Part shown: positions 25,825 to 33,904 of the stretch, piece after piece | How positions within the stretch are numbered: the first letter of the stretch is position 1 | How the letters are laid out: the number at the start of each line of letters is the position of its first letter | Assembly: GCA_963710275.1 (NCBI GenBank) | Contig: CAVPZS010000008.1 | Coordinates: forward strand, 1,302,001-1,366,000 | Length of the DNA stretch: 64,000 nucleotides | Direction: 5' to 3' | Source: Rhodoblastus sp963710275 | Lineage (GTDB): Bacteria; Pseudomonadota; Alphaproteobacteria; Rhizobiales; Beijerinckiaceae | Notes under the pieces: model-generated | Databases searched by the model: none | What the model was told of the DNA's origin: nothing | The model's input: the letters and a program-made list of their open reading frames with translations, nothing else | Translations under genes and position numbers: made by a program

Positions 25825-26499
25825 ATGACCGAGGCGCCTCAAGCCAAGAAGAAGCCCGCCGGCGATTCGCGCGAAAAACTCATCGACGCGTTGATGGCCC
25901 TCGCGGCGACAAAAAGCTGGGACGAGATTTCGCTCTCCGACGTGGCCGAGCGCGCCGGCGTCAGCCTGGCCCAGTTCCGCGACGCCTTCCCGTCGAAAGG
26001 CGCCGTGCTCGGCGGTTTTTCGCGGCGCATTGACAAGATCGTGCTTGACGGGACGACCGGCGACCTCGCAGGCGAAAGCGACAAGGACCGGCTGTTCGAC
26101 GTGCTGATGCGCCGCTTCGACGCCATGGCGCCTTACAAGCCGGCTCTGCTGCATATCAACCAATGGGCGATGCGCGATCCCACCGCCCTGCCCGCGCTCA
26201 ACCAGCTCACGATCAATTCCCTGCGTTTCATGCTGGAGGCGGCGGGGCTCTCCAGCGAAGGCCCGCTCGGCGCGCTGAAACTGCAGGGGCTGGCGCTGGG
26301 GTGGGCGCGGGTGTTCCACGTCTGGCTCGCGGACGAGACGAAGGATCTGGCGACCACGATGGCGGCGCTCGACAAGGAAATTTCGCGCGGTGAAGTTTTC
26401 GTGGAGCGCGTCGACGAGGCGCGGCGCCGCCTTGAGCCGCTGGCTGCGCCTTTGCGGGGACTGGCCGAGCGGATTTTTGGCGGCGCCGGACGGGACTAG
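25825..26499 (+). CDS. TetR-family transcriptional regulator
   Basis: Repressor-type regulator of 224 residues. Helix-turn-helix lies at about 32-55 (ISLSDVAERAGVSLAQFRDAF), after a short acidic/basic leader. The ligand-binding half (LLHINQWAMRDPTALPALN) matches the COQ9-like/TetR proteins of alphaproteobacteria, although I would not name the ligand. ATG 25825 has AGGGA about 8 bases upstream; upstream in-frame ATGs (25738, 25801) run through the palindromic repeat and are not preferred. Its target is not evident from neighbours. Confidence 0.8.
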   Translation: MTEAPQAKKKPAGDSREKLIDALMALAATKSWDEISLSDVAERAGVSLAQFRDAFPSKGAVLGGFSRRIDKIVLDGTTGDLAGESDKDRLFDVLMRRFDAMAPYKPALLHINQWAMRDPTALPALNQLTINSLRFMLEAAGLSSEGPLGALKLQGLALGWARVFHVWLADETKDLATTMAALDKEISRGEVFVERVDEARRRLEPLAAPLRGLAERIFGGAGRD

Positions 26500-26524
26500 T
26501 CGTCAAGTTTGAGAGTTCGTCGAA

Positions 26525-26767
26525 TTACAAGCCAGTCGCCAGCCGCAAAGCATCGTTGATTCGCTCCTGCCAGCCTGGCCCATCCTCCTGGAAATGTGCA
26601 ATCAGATCGCTGTCGAGCTTGAGCGACACCAATTCCTTAGAAACGGGAACGCCAGCCTTTCTTTGTGCGCGGACCGGCTCGGCCGCCGGTGGGGTCGCTG
26701 GTTTGAACACAGCTTCGGCTACGGACAGGGCGTCGGTCGGTCGATATCGGTTCGGAGGTCTCGTCAT
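26525..26767 (-). CDS. BrnA-like antitoxin, apparently orphan
   Basis: Protein of 80 residues with an unstructured N-terminus and a C-terminal ribbon-helix-helix-like domain: VSLKLDSDLIAHFQEDGPGWQERINDALR. This is the hallmark of BrnA-type (DUF4415-related) antitoxins, which neutralise BrnT-type RNases and repress their own operon. The toxin gene would normally lie just upstream. Here the upstream reverse frame ends RSMEEFA with its stop overlapping the antitoxin ATG (ATGA), which fits a coupled partner, but I cannot recognise a toxin in it. Either the partner is eroded or the antitoxin is an orphan. Confidence 0.7.
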   Translation of the reverse strand: MTRPPNRYRPTDALSVAEAVFKPATPPAAEPVRAQRKAGVPVSKELVSLKLDSDLIAHFQEDGPGWQERINDALRLATGL

Positions 26768-26876
26768 GCGAATTCTTCCATTGAGCGCCTGAGCCTATAC
26801 TGCTTGGCCACGCTCCTGATAGCAATGGGAGATCGAAGGCAAAGCCATACCGGAACGTGTGTGGACGCCCGGGAGA

Positions 26877-27725
26877 TTACTCCGCCGGCAGGCAGCATTT
26901 CTTGTATTTTTTCCCGCTTCCGCAGGGGCACGGATCGTTGCGGCCGATATTGCGGTTGGGGTTTGCAGCCGGCTTGATCGGTTCCTGCTCCTCTTCCTCC
27001 TCGAACACCGCCAGTGTTTCGAGCGCGTCGTCGACCGGCTTCAGTCCTCGCTCGGCGAAGAGCGCGCGGCGATCGGCATTGTTGCGGTTGGCGAGCAGAT
27101 CGCCCTGAAAATCCTCGAAGGCCAGGACGTCCGTGTCGACAAAGCGCGAGCGGAAGGCGCGCGCCACCATGGGCTCAAGCTCGGAAAGGCCGAGCAGCGC
27201 TACGCAGCCCTGCCAGCCGTACCAGATCGGATGGGTTGCGCGCGGCTGCAATGTCTCCGACAGGCTTGAGAGATAATCCCGCGCCGCCTCCACCGGCAGT
27301 TCGCCTGAGGCCGCGAGCCAGCACAGGGTTTCCAGCGCCGCGACCCGCGCCCATTCGTCGGCCGAGGGCGCTTCGACCAGCTTCTTCAGCTTTTCGACAT
27401 CGCCGTCGAACAGGCTGATGAAGAGGGACGGCAGGGTTTCGGTGGTCGCGTCGCCGATCATGTCATAGAGCGCCGCGCCTTCCATCGCCACCGACAGCAG
27501 CGGGTCCAAAGCCTCGGTTTCGCGCCGCTCCGCCAGGAGATGCAGGCCGAAGAACAGTTTTTCGGCGTTTTCCGGCGAGCGGTCGCCGCCCGAGGCATAG
27601 GCCGCCAGGCGTTCCAGCAACGGCCCCCGCGCCTCGCTCCATTTCTGCCGCAGCGTGAACATCGCGTCGAGCGGAAAGGTCTCCGCCCCCGAGAGATCGG
27701 CCAGCGCCATTTCAACCAGATTCAT
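26877..27725 (-). CDS. DUF1186 protein with C-terminal SEC-C zinc motif
   Basis: Cytosolic protein of 282 residues. The first 240 residues are helical, HEAT-like DUF1186 sequence (LFFGLHLLAERRETEALDPL, VAALETLCWLAASGELPVE, THPIWYGWQGCVALLGL). An acidic linker (EEEEEQEP) leads to the SEC-C motif NDPCPCGSGKKYKKCCL, which binds zinc through three Cys and is also found at the end of SecA. Such proteins may act in secretion or ribosome-associated quality control; no activity is established. It lies just downstream of the envZ-like kinase gene with 16 bases between, so it may belong to that operon. Confidence 0.82.
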   Translation of the reverse strand: MNLVEMALADLSGAETFPLDAMFTLRQKWSEARGPLLERLAAYASGGDRSPENAEKLFFGLHLLAERRETEALDPLLSVAMEGAALYDMIGDATTETLPSLFISLFDGDVEKLKKLVEAPSADEWARVAALETLCWLAASGELPVEAARDYLSSLSETLQPRATHPIWYGWQGCVALLGLSELEPMVARAFRSRFVDTDVLAFEDFQGDLLANRNNADRRALFAERGLKPVDDALETLAVFEEEEEQEPIKPAANPNRNIGRNDPCPCGSGKKYKKCCLPAE

Positions 27726-27741
27726 TGCAAAACTCCCAAAT

Positions 27742-29136
27742 TTAAACGGGCACGCGGACGCTGGCCCTCAAGCCGCCAAGCGGGCTCGTCGACAGGAAAA
27801 CGTCGCCGCCGTGGGCGCGGGCTATGTCGCGGGCGATGGACAATCCCAGGCCCGTTCCGCCCTCGTCCTGGTTACGCGCCTCGTCGAGCCGCACGAAGGG
27901 CCGGAACACGTCGTCGCGCGAATCGGGCGGGATGCCCGGCCCGTCGTCGTCGACATGAATCAACAGAAACTTCTGGTCGCATGAGCCTTCCAGGCTAATC
28001 TTCTGGCCATGGCGAAGGGCGTTGTTGAGCAGATTGGCGAGACAGCGCTTGAAGGCGTCGGGCCGCACGGTGGCGACGGGTTCGCCGGCATAGATGACAT
28101 GGGTTTCATGCCCCAGACGTTCCGATTCCTGGCGCAGGGTTTCGAGCAGGGCGGCGATGTCAGTCGGCGCAGCGACTTCGCCGATGTCTCCGCGGGCGAA
28201 AGCCAGATAGGCCTCGAGCATGCGCTGCATTTCGTCGACGTCGCCGGTGAGTTCCTGGACTTCAGCTTCGTCGCCGAGCAGCGCCAACGACAGCTTGAAG
28301 CGGGTGAGGATGGTGCGCAAATCGTGGCTGACGCCATTGAGCATGGTCGTGCGCTGCTCCATCGCCCGCTCGATGCGCCGCTTCATTTCCAAAAAGGCGT
28401 AGGTGGCCCGGCGCACCTCGCGGGCGCCGCGCGGCCGGAATTCGGCGTCGCGGCCCTTGCCGAACTCTTCCGCCGCGTCGGCCAGCGCCAGGATCGGCTT
28501 GATCTGGTTGCGCAGGAAGAGAATGGCGACGAGGATCAACACCGCCGAGGTGCCGAGCATCCAGACGATGAAGATATGGGCGTTGGAGGCGTAGGCCTGG
28601 CTGCGTCGGGCGACCACGCGCAGGACGGCGTCGCCCATGTCGATGCGCACCTCGATGAAATCCGAGCGGCCGACCGTGTCGATCCAGAACGGCAGGCGGA
28701 TCAGCTTTTCAAGCTGCGACGACATGGCCCTGTCGACCAGCGAAAAGAAGGGTTTTGGCAGCGCAGGCGGCAGCGGTCCCGCCGGCAGCACCTGCGCCTC
28801 CAGATTGAGCCGCGACCGCGCGATCTGCTCCAGCTTCGAATTGTCGGGATCGGCGGCGCCGAAGTCGCGATGCATGTCGATCAGCGCGGCGATATCCTGG
28901 GTCACCGCTTCGGACAGCCGGAAGGTCACCAGCTGCCAGTGACGCTCCATGAACACCAGCGCGATGGCCGATTGCAGGATGACCATCGGCAGAATCACAA
29001 TCAGCAGCGACCGCGCGTAAAGGCCCTTGGGCATGAAGCCCGCGGTCGCCCGTCCCACCCGGCGCCAGGCGAGGGTTGCCGCCTGCCAAGGTGATTTTGA
29101 CAGGGTTTTCGCGAGGCCTTTCGCCAGCGTCATCAC
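27742..29136 (-). CDS. EnvZ-like sensor histidine kinase
   Basis: Inner-membrane kinase of 464 residues with membrane segments at about 42-63 and 187-208, a periplasmic domain of about 120 residues, HAMP, a HisKA domain with His271 (NGVSHDLRTILTRFK) and an ATPase domain (DDDGPGIPPDSRDDVF, GGTGLGLSIARDIA). The residue after HDLRT is Ile instead of the usual Pro; this is common in alphaproteobacterial EnvZ relatives. The start overlaps the regulator stop by four bases. It forms an operon with the OmpR-like and MarR genes. The stimulus is unknown; osmotic or envelope stress is a guess by family. Confidence 0.86.
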   Translation of the reverse strand: MMTLAKGLAKTLSKSPWQAATLAWRRVGRATAGFMPKGLYARSLLIVILPMVILQSAIALVFMERHWQLVTFRLSEAVTQDIAALIDMHRDFGAADPDNSKLEQIARSRLNLEAQVLPAGPLPPALPKPFFSLVDRAMSSQLEKLIRLPFWIDTVGRSDFIEVRIDMGDAVLRVVARRSQAYASNAHIFIVWMLGTSAVLILVAILFLRNQIKPILALADAAEEFGKGRDAEFRPRGAREVRRATYAFLEMKRRIERAMEQRTTMLNGVSHDLRTILTRFKLSLALLGDEAEVQELTGDVDEMQRMLEAYLAFARGDIGEVAAPTDIAALLETLRQESERLGHETHVIYAGEPVATVRPDAFKRCLANLLNNALRHGQKISLEGSCDQKFLLIHVDDDGPGIPPDSRDDVFRPFVRLDEARNQDEGGTGLGLSIARDIARAHGGDVFLSTSPLGGLRASVRVPV

Positions 29137-29867
29137 TCGACCACCAGCTTGTAGCCGAGCCCGCGCACTGTCTGCAAATGGAGGGGATTGGCCGGGTCGG
29201 TCTCGATCTTGCGGCGCAGGCGGTTGACCTGCACGTCGACCGTGCGCTCATTGGCCGCGCCGCCGCCGCCGCCGAGCGCCTCGCGCGACACGGTGTCCCC
29301 AGGATTTTCAACAAGGATGCGCAGCATTTCGCGCTCGCGTTCGGTGATCCGGATCACCTCGTCCCCCTGGCGCAATTCGCCACGCTCGGGATCAAAGCTG
29401 AATTCGCCGAAGCGCAAGGCATTCTGCCCGGGCGCGCTGGCCGCGGCGACGCGCGGGGCGGAGCGGCGCAGGATCGAGGCGACGCGCAGCGCCAGCTCGC
29501 GCGGATCGAAGGGTTTCGCGAGGTAATCGTCGGCGCCGGCCTCCAGACCCTTCACCCGGTCGGCGGTTTCCGTGCGCGCAGTCAGCATGAGTATAGGCGC
29601 CTCGGCCAAAGCGCTGCTTTCCGCGCGGATTCGCGCCGCGAACTCATAGCCGTTCTGCCCCGGCATCATCACGTCGAGGATGATCAGATCAAAATGCAGG
29701 CCGAGCAGCCGGGCATAGGCGTCCTCGGCGCTTTCCGCCGCGGTCACCCGATAGCCCTCGCCCTGCAGGTAGCGCGTCAGCAATTGCCGGATGCGCCGGT
29801 CGTCGTCGACGATCAGCAGGTGCAGCGCGTCGTCCGAGGGGGGCGCCAGCGCTTCGGTCGCTTTCAC
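29133..29867 (-). CDS. OmpR-like response regulator
   Basis: DNA-binding regulator of 244 residues, partner of the EnvZ-like kinase. The receiver has DDD at 21-23, phospho-acceptor Asp65 (LIILDVMMPG), LTARTE and AKPFD. The winged helix reads RITEREREMLRILVENPGD, then NERTVDVQVNRLRRKIETDPA and TVRGLGYKLV. A glycine-rich stretch (GGGGGAAN) interrupts the loop before the recognition helix and is unusual. Start and stop overlap the MarR stop and the kinase start respectively (ATGA both sides), so the three proteins are translationally coupled. Confidence 0.86.
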   Translation of the reverse strand: MKATEALAPPSDDALHLLIVDDDRRIRQLLTRYLQGEGYRVTAAESAEDAYARLLGLHFDLIILDVMMPGQNGYEFAARIRAESSALAEAPILMLTARTETADRVKGLEAGADDYLAKPFDPRELALRVASILRRSAPRVAAASAPGQNALRFGEFSFDPERGELRQGDEVIRITEREREMLRILVENPGDTVSREALGGGGGAANERTVDVQVNRLRRKIETDPANPLHLQTVRGLGYKLVVE

Positions 29868-30445
29868 TGAGCGCCTCCTGTCGTGAGGTCCGCGCGGGAC
29901 GTTCCCTTGGGGTCGCAGATGGCGGAAAGAAAGGCCGTCGCATGGTCGCGCGCGCCCTCGGGGAGGCGCGAAAGCGCGGCGGCGAAACGGCGCGATTGCA
30001 GCTCCGCCAGCTCCAGCGCCAGCGCATGGCCTTTTTCCGTGGCGAACATCAGGCGCTGGCGCCGATCCGAGAGGCCAGGCCTCTGTTCGAGATAGGCCTG
30101 GTCGAGCAGGTCTTTCAGCACGCGGCTCAGACTCTGCTTGGTGATTTTCAGCAGGTCCAGCAATTCCGCCACCGATAGTCCCGGACGCCGATCGACGAAA
30201 TAAAGCACGCGATGGTGGGCGCGGCCGAAATTATAACGCAACAGCAGGCGGTCGGCGTCGCCGACGAAGTCGCGATAGGCGAAGAAAAACAGTTCGATCA
30301 GGTCGAACATCGGCTGGGAGCCGGTCTCTTGACGGCTTTCGTCGGCGAGCGGAAACTCAGGCTCGCCGACGCGCGCCGCGCGACGCCCGTCCTTCGACGG
30401 CTCTTCGGCGACGTGGAGGGGTTTGCGCTGCAGAGCCTCCTCCAT
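29864..30445 (-). CDS. MarR-family regulator divergent from ilvE
   Basis: Regulator of 193 residues. The winged helix-turn-helix is in SVAELLDLLKITKQSLSRVL, followed by the wing RRQRLMFATEKGHALA. About 45 extra residues precede the usual MarR start; GGAGA about 7 bases before ATG 30445 supports the long form, with Met46 (MFDLIELFFFAYRD) as an alternative. It is first in the operon with the OmpR/EnvZ-like pair and is divergent from ilvE. A perfect 27-base inverted repeat in the shared promoter region is its likely operator, so it probably controls itself, the two-component genes, and ilvE. Confidence 0.84.
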   Translation of the reverse strand: MEEALQRKPLHVAEEPSKDGRRAARVGEPEFPLADESRQETGSQPMFDLIELFFFAYRDFVGDADRLLLRYNFGRAHHRVLYFVDRRPGLSVAELLDLLKITKQSLSRVLKDLLDQAYLEQRPGLSDRRQRLMFATEKGHALALELAELQSRRFAAALSRLPEGARDHATAFLSAICDPKGTSRADLTTGGAQ

Positions 30446-30481
30446 GCCGTCGTCTCCAGACCTTCCCCGGCGCTGGCCGGC

Positions 30482-30508
30482 AAATATGTCAGTTCTATTG
30501 ACATATTT
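30482..30508. promoter_or_regulatory. Perfect inverted repeat, likely MarR operator
   Basis: AAATATGTCA (30482-30491) and TGACATATTT (30499-30508) are exact inverted copies separated by 7 bases. The right arm overlaps a TTGACA hexamer at 30498-30503 that could be the -35 box of ilvE, so a bound dimer would block RNA polymerase. The site lies 36 bases upstream of the marR ATG and 60 upstream of the ilvE ATG. It is AT-rich in a GC-rich region, as expected for an operator. Confidence 0.75.
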
Positions 30509-30568
30509 CAGGTCGGTTGCTACTCGTCAAGCCTTCCCGCTCGACGCCATTTCAAGAGGATTTCCGCC

Positions 30569-31456
30569 ATGTCCGTTCTGCCTTTCGACCAGCGTGAGGG
30601 CTTCATCTGGATGAATGGCCAGCTCGTCGAGTGGAAGAAAGCCAAGCTGCATGTGCTGTCGCACGGCCTGCATTACGCTTCCTGCGTGTTCGAGGGCGAG
30701 CGCGCCTATGGCGGCGTGATCTTCAAGTCGCGCGACCATTCCGTGCGCTTCAGGAATTCCGCAGAGCTGCTCGACTTCCAGATCCCCTATTCCGTCGAGG
30801 AGCTGGACGCCGCCAAGGCCCTGGTCGTGGCGAAGAACGGTTTTGACAGCTGCTACGTCCGCCCCGTCGCCTGGCGCGGTTCGGAAATGATGGCGGTGGC
30901 GGCGCAGCACGCCACGATCAACGTCGCCATCGCGACCTGGGACTGGCCGTCCATGTTCGACGTCGAGACCAAGATGAAGGGCATCCGGCTCGACATCGCG
31001 GATTACCGCCGGCCCGACCCGGCCTGCGCGCCCTGCGCGTCCAAGGCCGCCGGCCTCTACATGATCTGCACCATTTCCAAGCATCGGGCCGAGCGCAAGG
31101 GCTATGCCGACGCCATGATGCTCGACTGGCAGGGCCGCGTCGCCGAATGCACCGGCGCCAATATCTTCTTCACCAAGGGCGGCGTCATCCATACCCCGAT
31201 AGCCGATTGCTTCCTGGACGGCATCACCAGGCAGACGGTGATCGGCCTCGCCAAGGCGCGGGGCATCGAAGTGGTGGAGCGCCGCATCCTGCCGGAAGAA
31301 CTCGCCGGTCTTGACGAATGCTTCATCTGCGGCACCGGCGCAGAGGTGACGCCGGTTTCGGAAATCGGGCCCTACAAATTCACGCCGGGCGCGATTTCGC
31401 GCGCGCTGATCGAGGATTATTCGGCGGCGGTGCAGCCGAAGGTCGCGGTGGCCTGA
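30569..31456 (+). CDS. ilvE: Branched-chain amino-acid aminotransferase
   Basis: PLP enzyme of fold type IV that transfers amino groups between glutamate and the 2-oxo acids of Leu, Ile and Val. The 295-residue protein shows HVLSHGLHYASCVFEGERAY, the Arg/Lys region YVRPVAWRGSEMM, the conserved CASKAAGLYMICTISKH and ECTGANIFF, and a C-terminal FICGTGAEVTPVSEIG. ATG 30569 has AGAGGA about 8 bases upstream. It is divergent from a marR gene with a strong palindrome between. Related enzymes include 4-amino-4-deoxychorismate lyase and D-amino-acid transaminase, but the motif set fits IlvE best. Confidence 0.9.
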   Translation: MSVLPFDQREGFIWMNGQLVEWKKAKLHVLSHGLHYASCVFEGERAYGGVIFKSRDHSVRFRNSAELLDFQIPYSVEELDAAKALVVAKNGFDSCYVRPVAWRGSEMMAVAAQHATINVAIATWDWPSMFDVETKMKGIRLDIADYRRPDPACAPCASKAAGLYMICTISKHRAERKGYADAMMLDWQGRVAECTGANIFFTKGGVIHTPIADCFLDGITRQTVIGLAKARGIEVVERRILPEELAGLDECFICGTGAEVTPVSEIGPYKFTPGAISRALIEDYSAAVQPKVAVA

Positions 31457-31465
31457 GATCGAGGG

Positions 31466-32530
31466 CTATTGCCTGTCGACAAAGCATGAGCGCTCGCACC
31501 TCGCTTTATACATTTCGCAGGTTGCGCATGGGATATCGGAGCGCGGCGGCGCCCGGCCCGTCAACATCTCGCGGGCGTAAATCATTTTTTCGCTGTTGAT
31601 GGTCGCATCCAGGCCGTCGCGGAAGGCATTGCCGCCAAAATCGCCCCAAAAATTGCGGCAACAGCCAAGATTGTCGCCGTTCCAGTTGATCTGCGGCTCG
31701 TCCCACAATTGGTTGCATATGCCGCTGACATAGTCCTTGCCGTGTTCGGATTCAAATTCCGCTCGGGTTGTCGCTTGCGCGCCGATTTGCATGCGCACGA
31801 ACGCCTTGTCGCGAATGGGGGAAAAGGAATCGTCCCAGGTCAGCTTTGTCAGGAATTGCATCCCCAGTCGCGCCGCCATTTCCCGAGCCAGGGGAATTTC
31901 GTGCTCATTGTGTCCGAACACCACGAATTGCCAGGCGAGACGCGGCAGGTCTGTCCCGTGACGCGCTTTATACTCATTGATGAGTTGGATGTTCCGGATG
32001 ACTTGGTCAAAGTCTCCGCGCACGCGGTAAACTTTGTAGGTCTCCTGGCTGGCGCCATCCAGTGAACACGTCATGGCCGCCACTTTATATTTCACCAGAC
32101 CTTCGAGGACTTCCTTCCGGACATGATTGAGATTGGCTCCATTCCGGATCTCGAGCCTGACGTTCTTTGCATGCGCGTAGTCCAGGATCTGCAACAATTC
32201 CGGGTTCAGGAACACCTCGCCATAATTCGACAGCTCGATCTCTTCGATCCGGGGATTTCGATCTACAAATCGCTGGAAATCACCAAGTCTCAAGAATCCG
32301 GCGCGAACAACCGGGTCGATGAAGCCTGCCGCGGTCGGACATGAGGGGCAGCGCAACTGGCAAAATGACGACGCTTCCAGCCTGATTTTGTGCGGCGCGA
32401 TTTTGACGGTCGATGAAGTCTCGTCCAAGCAAATCGCTGCATCGAAACAGCTCTGCGTTTCCCGCGCGCGCAATAACGCTCGCGGCATGCGCGACTTGAG
32501 CCTGGCAAAAAACCTGTCGACGCCGCCCAT
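31466..32530 (-). CDS. Radical SAM protein with SPASM-like C-terminal domain
   Basis: Protein of 354 residues that would use SAM and iron-sulfur clusters to start a radical reaction. The radical-SAM cluster is bound by Cys57, Cys61 and Cys64 (SFCQLRCPSCPTAAG). The barrel continues with IEEIELSNYGEVFLNPELLQ and MTCSLDGASQETYKVYR. The C-terminal Cys set (ICNQLW, LGCCRNFWGDFGG, CATCEMYKARCERSC) should hold an auxiliary cluster. Such proteins modify peptides, sugars or cofactors; no substrate gene is adjacent. It starts one base after the moaE stop, at the end of the uvrC-pgsA-moaD-moaE operon, and it is not MoaA (no C-terminal GG). Confidence 0.82.
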   Translation of the reverse strand: MGGVDRFFARLKSRMPRALLRARETQSCFDAAICLDETSSTVKIAPHKIRLEASSFCQLRCPSCPTAAGFIDPVVRAGFLRLGDFQRFVDRNPRIEEIELSNYGEVFLNPELLQILDYAHAKNVRLEIRNGANLNHVRKEVLEGLVKYKVAAMTCSLDGASQETYKVYRVRGDFDQVIRNIQLINEYKARHGTDLPRLAWQFVVFGHNEHEIPLAREMAARLGMQFLTKLTWDDSFSPIRDKAFVRMQIGAQATTRAEFESEHGKDYVSGICNQLWDEPQINWNGDNLGCCRNFWGDFGGNAFRDGLDATINSEKMIYAREMLTGRAPPRSDIPCATCEMYKARCERSCFVDRQ

Positions 32531-32531
32531 T

Positions 32532-33003
32532 TCACGCCTCGTCTCGATCGGCCCAGCGCCCCAGCGCCGCCTCGTCGCTGTCCTTGGCCTCGACCCAAAC
32601 GCCCTGCGTCCCGTCGGCCCGGTGCTCCTTCTTCCAGAAGGGGGCGCGTGACTTCGAGGAAATCCATCAGGAATTCGGCGGCGGAAAAAGCCGCCTGGCG
32701 GTGGCTGCTGGCTGTCAGGACGAGCACGATCTCCTCGCCGGGCAGGATCTTGCCGGTGCGGTGGATGACGGTCAGGCCGAGCAGCGGCCAGCGTCTTTCG
32801 GCCTCGGCGGCGATGCGCTCCAGCTCGGCTTCCGCCATGCCCGGATAATGCTCAAGCTCCAGCGCGGACAAGCTTCCCGCCTCGTCGCGGCACAGGCCGA
32901 TGAAACTCACCAGCGCGCCGATGTCCGTCCGGCCAACGGTCAGCGCGGCGCTCTCGGCGGCGGCGTCAAAGGGTTTTGCTTGCACGCGGATCGATTTCTG
33001 CAT
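32532..33003 (-). CDS. moaE: Molybdopterin synthase catalytic subunit, frameshifted
   Basis: With MoaD, inserts dithiolene sulfur into precursor Z to make molybdopterin. Conserved features are ALVSFIGLCRD, LELEHYPGMAEAELERIA, VIHRTGKILPGEEIVLVLTA, and SSHRQAAFSAAEFLMDFL. The frame breaks at about 32660-32670: after FLMDFL the other frame continues SRAPFWKKEHRADGTQGVWV and ends at the TGA at 32532, restoring the catalytic KKE segment and a product of about 156 residues. ATG 33003 is preceded by GGGGAC. It lies 14 bases after moaD and one base before the radical SAM gene. Confidence 0.88.
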
Positions 33004-33017
33004 GTAGTCCCCGCCCC

Positions 33018-33267
33018 TCACCCTCCCGTCATCGGCGGGAAGAACGCGATTTCCTTGGCTCCCGCGATTTCGGCGTCAGGCTTCACGTGCTTCCGGTCGA
33101 TCGCCGCCCTGACATAACCGCCTGCGAAGGCTGCGGCGTAAAACTCATCCTGCGCCGAAAGCCAGGCGATCAGGTCGGCGACGCTGCGCAGCCCGGCCGG
33201 CAGGTCGCGTTCTTCCTCGGCCATGCCGATGCCTCTCGCGCAACGAGGCGAAATAGACGAGCTTCAT
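33018..33267 (-). CDS. moaD: Molybdopterin synthase sulfur-carrier subunit, frameshifted
   Basis: Ubiquitin-like sulfur carrier whose C-terminal GG is thiocarboxylated and donates sulfur in MoaE. The end PPMTGG is intact. From ATG 33267 the frame reads MKLVYFASLRER and breaks at about 33232-33236, where an extra C interrupts ERIGMAEEERDLP; the next frame gives the remaining 68 residues. Joined length is 82 residues, typical of MoaD. The ATG overlaps the pgsA stop by four bases. Confidence 0.87.
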
Positions 33268-33861
33268 TCCTCGACCACATGTTTGATGCCGGCCTTCGGA
33301 AATAATCCCAGCCGGTATAAAGGGTCAGAATCGCCGCCATCCACAGCAGCCCCAGGCCGATCCGCACCGTGCCCGGCAGCACCAGCTCTCCCGCCCGTCC
33401 GGCGATGAGGAAAGCCGAGCGCCACCAGCTGCACCGTGGTCTTCCATTTGGCGATCTTGCTCACCGGCACCGACACCTTCAGCTCCGCCAGGAATTCGCG
33501 CAGGCCCGACACCAGGATCTCGCGGCACAGGATGACGATCGCCGCCCAGAGCGACCAGCTCTTGATCGTGCCGTCGGCGACGAGGATCAGCAGCACCGCC
33601 GAAACCAGCAATTTGTCGGCGATGGGATCGAGCATCCGGCCGAGCGCCGATTGCTGGTCCCAGATGCGGGCGAGATAGCCGTCGAAGAAATCGGTCACCG
33701 CGGCAAGGGTGAACAGGCCGAGCGCCGTCCAGCGCAGCGGGTATTCGTCCGGCCAGAACAGGCAGGCGACCACCAGCGGCACGGTCGCTACCCGGCCGAA
33801 GGTCAGGATATTCGGCAGGTTGAAGGTTTTCGCGCGCGGGGCGGGCGGGAGTGGTCGTCAT
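33264..33861 (-). CDS. pgsA: CDP-diacylglycerol--glycerol-3-phosphate 3-phosphatidyltransferase, frameshifted
   Basis: Inner-membrane enzyme that makes phosphatidylglycerophosphate, the first committed step to phosphatidylglycerol. The CDP-alcohol phosphotransferase motif D-G-x2-A-R-x8-G-x3-D-x3-D is present as DGYLARIWDQQSALGRMLDP followed by IAD. The frame changes three times: at about 33830 (before TFNLPNILTFGRVA), at about 33400 (into ELVLPGTVRIGLGLLWMAAI), and at about 33305 (into KAGIKHVVEE, the usual end). Joined length is about 198 residues, normal for PgsA. It lies 43 bases after uvrC and overlaps moaD. PgsA is usually essential, so sequence errors are likely. Confidence 0.85.
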
Positions 33862-33904
33862 GGCTGCGAGGGAAGCGTTTTCGCGCGCCGCGTCAATAGC
33901 GTTT

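Noticed and set aside
28009..29094. A 361-codon forward frame
   Set aside because: Antisense shadow of the EnvZ-like kinase gene.
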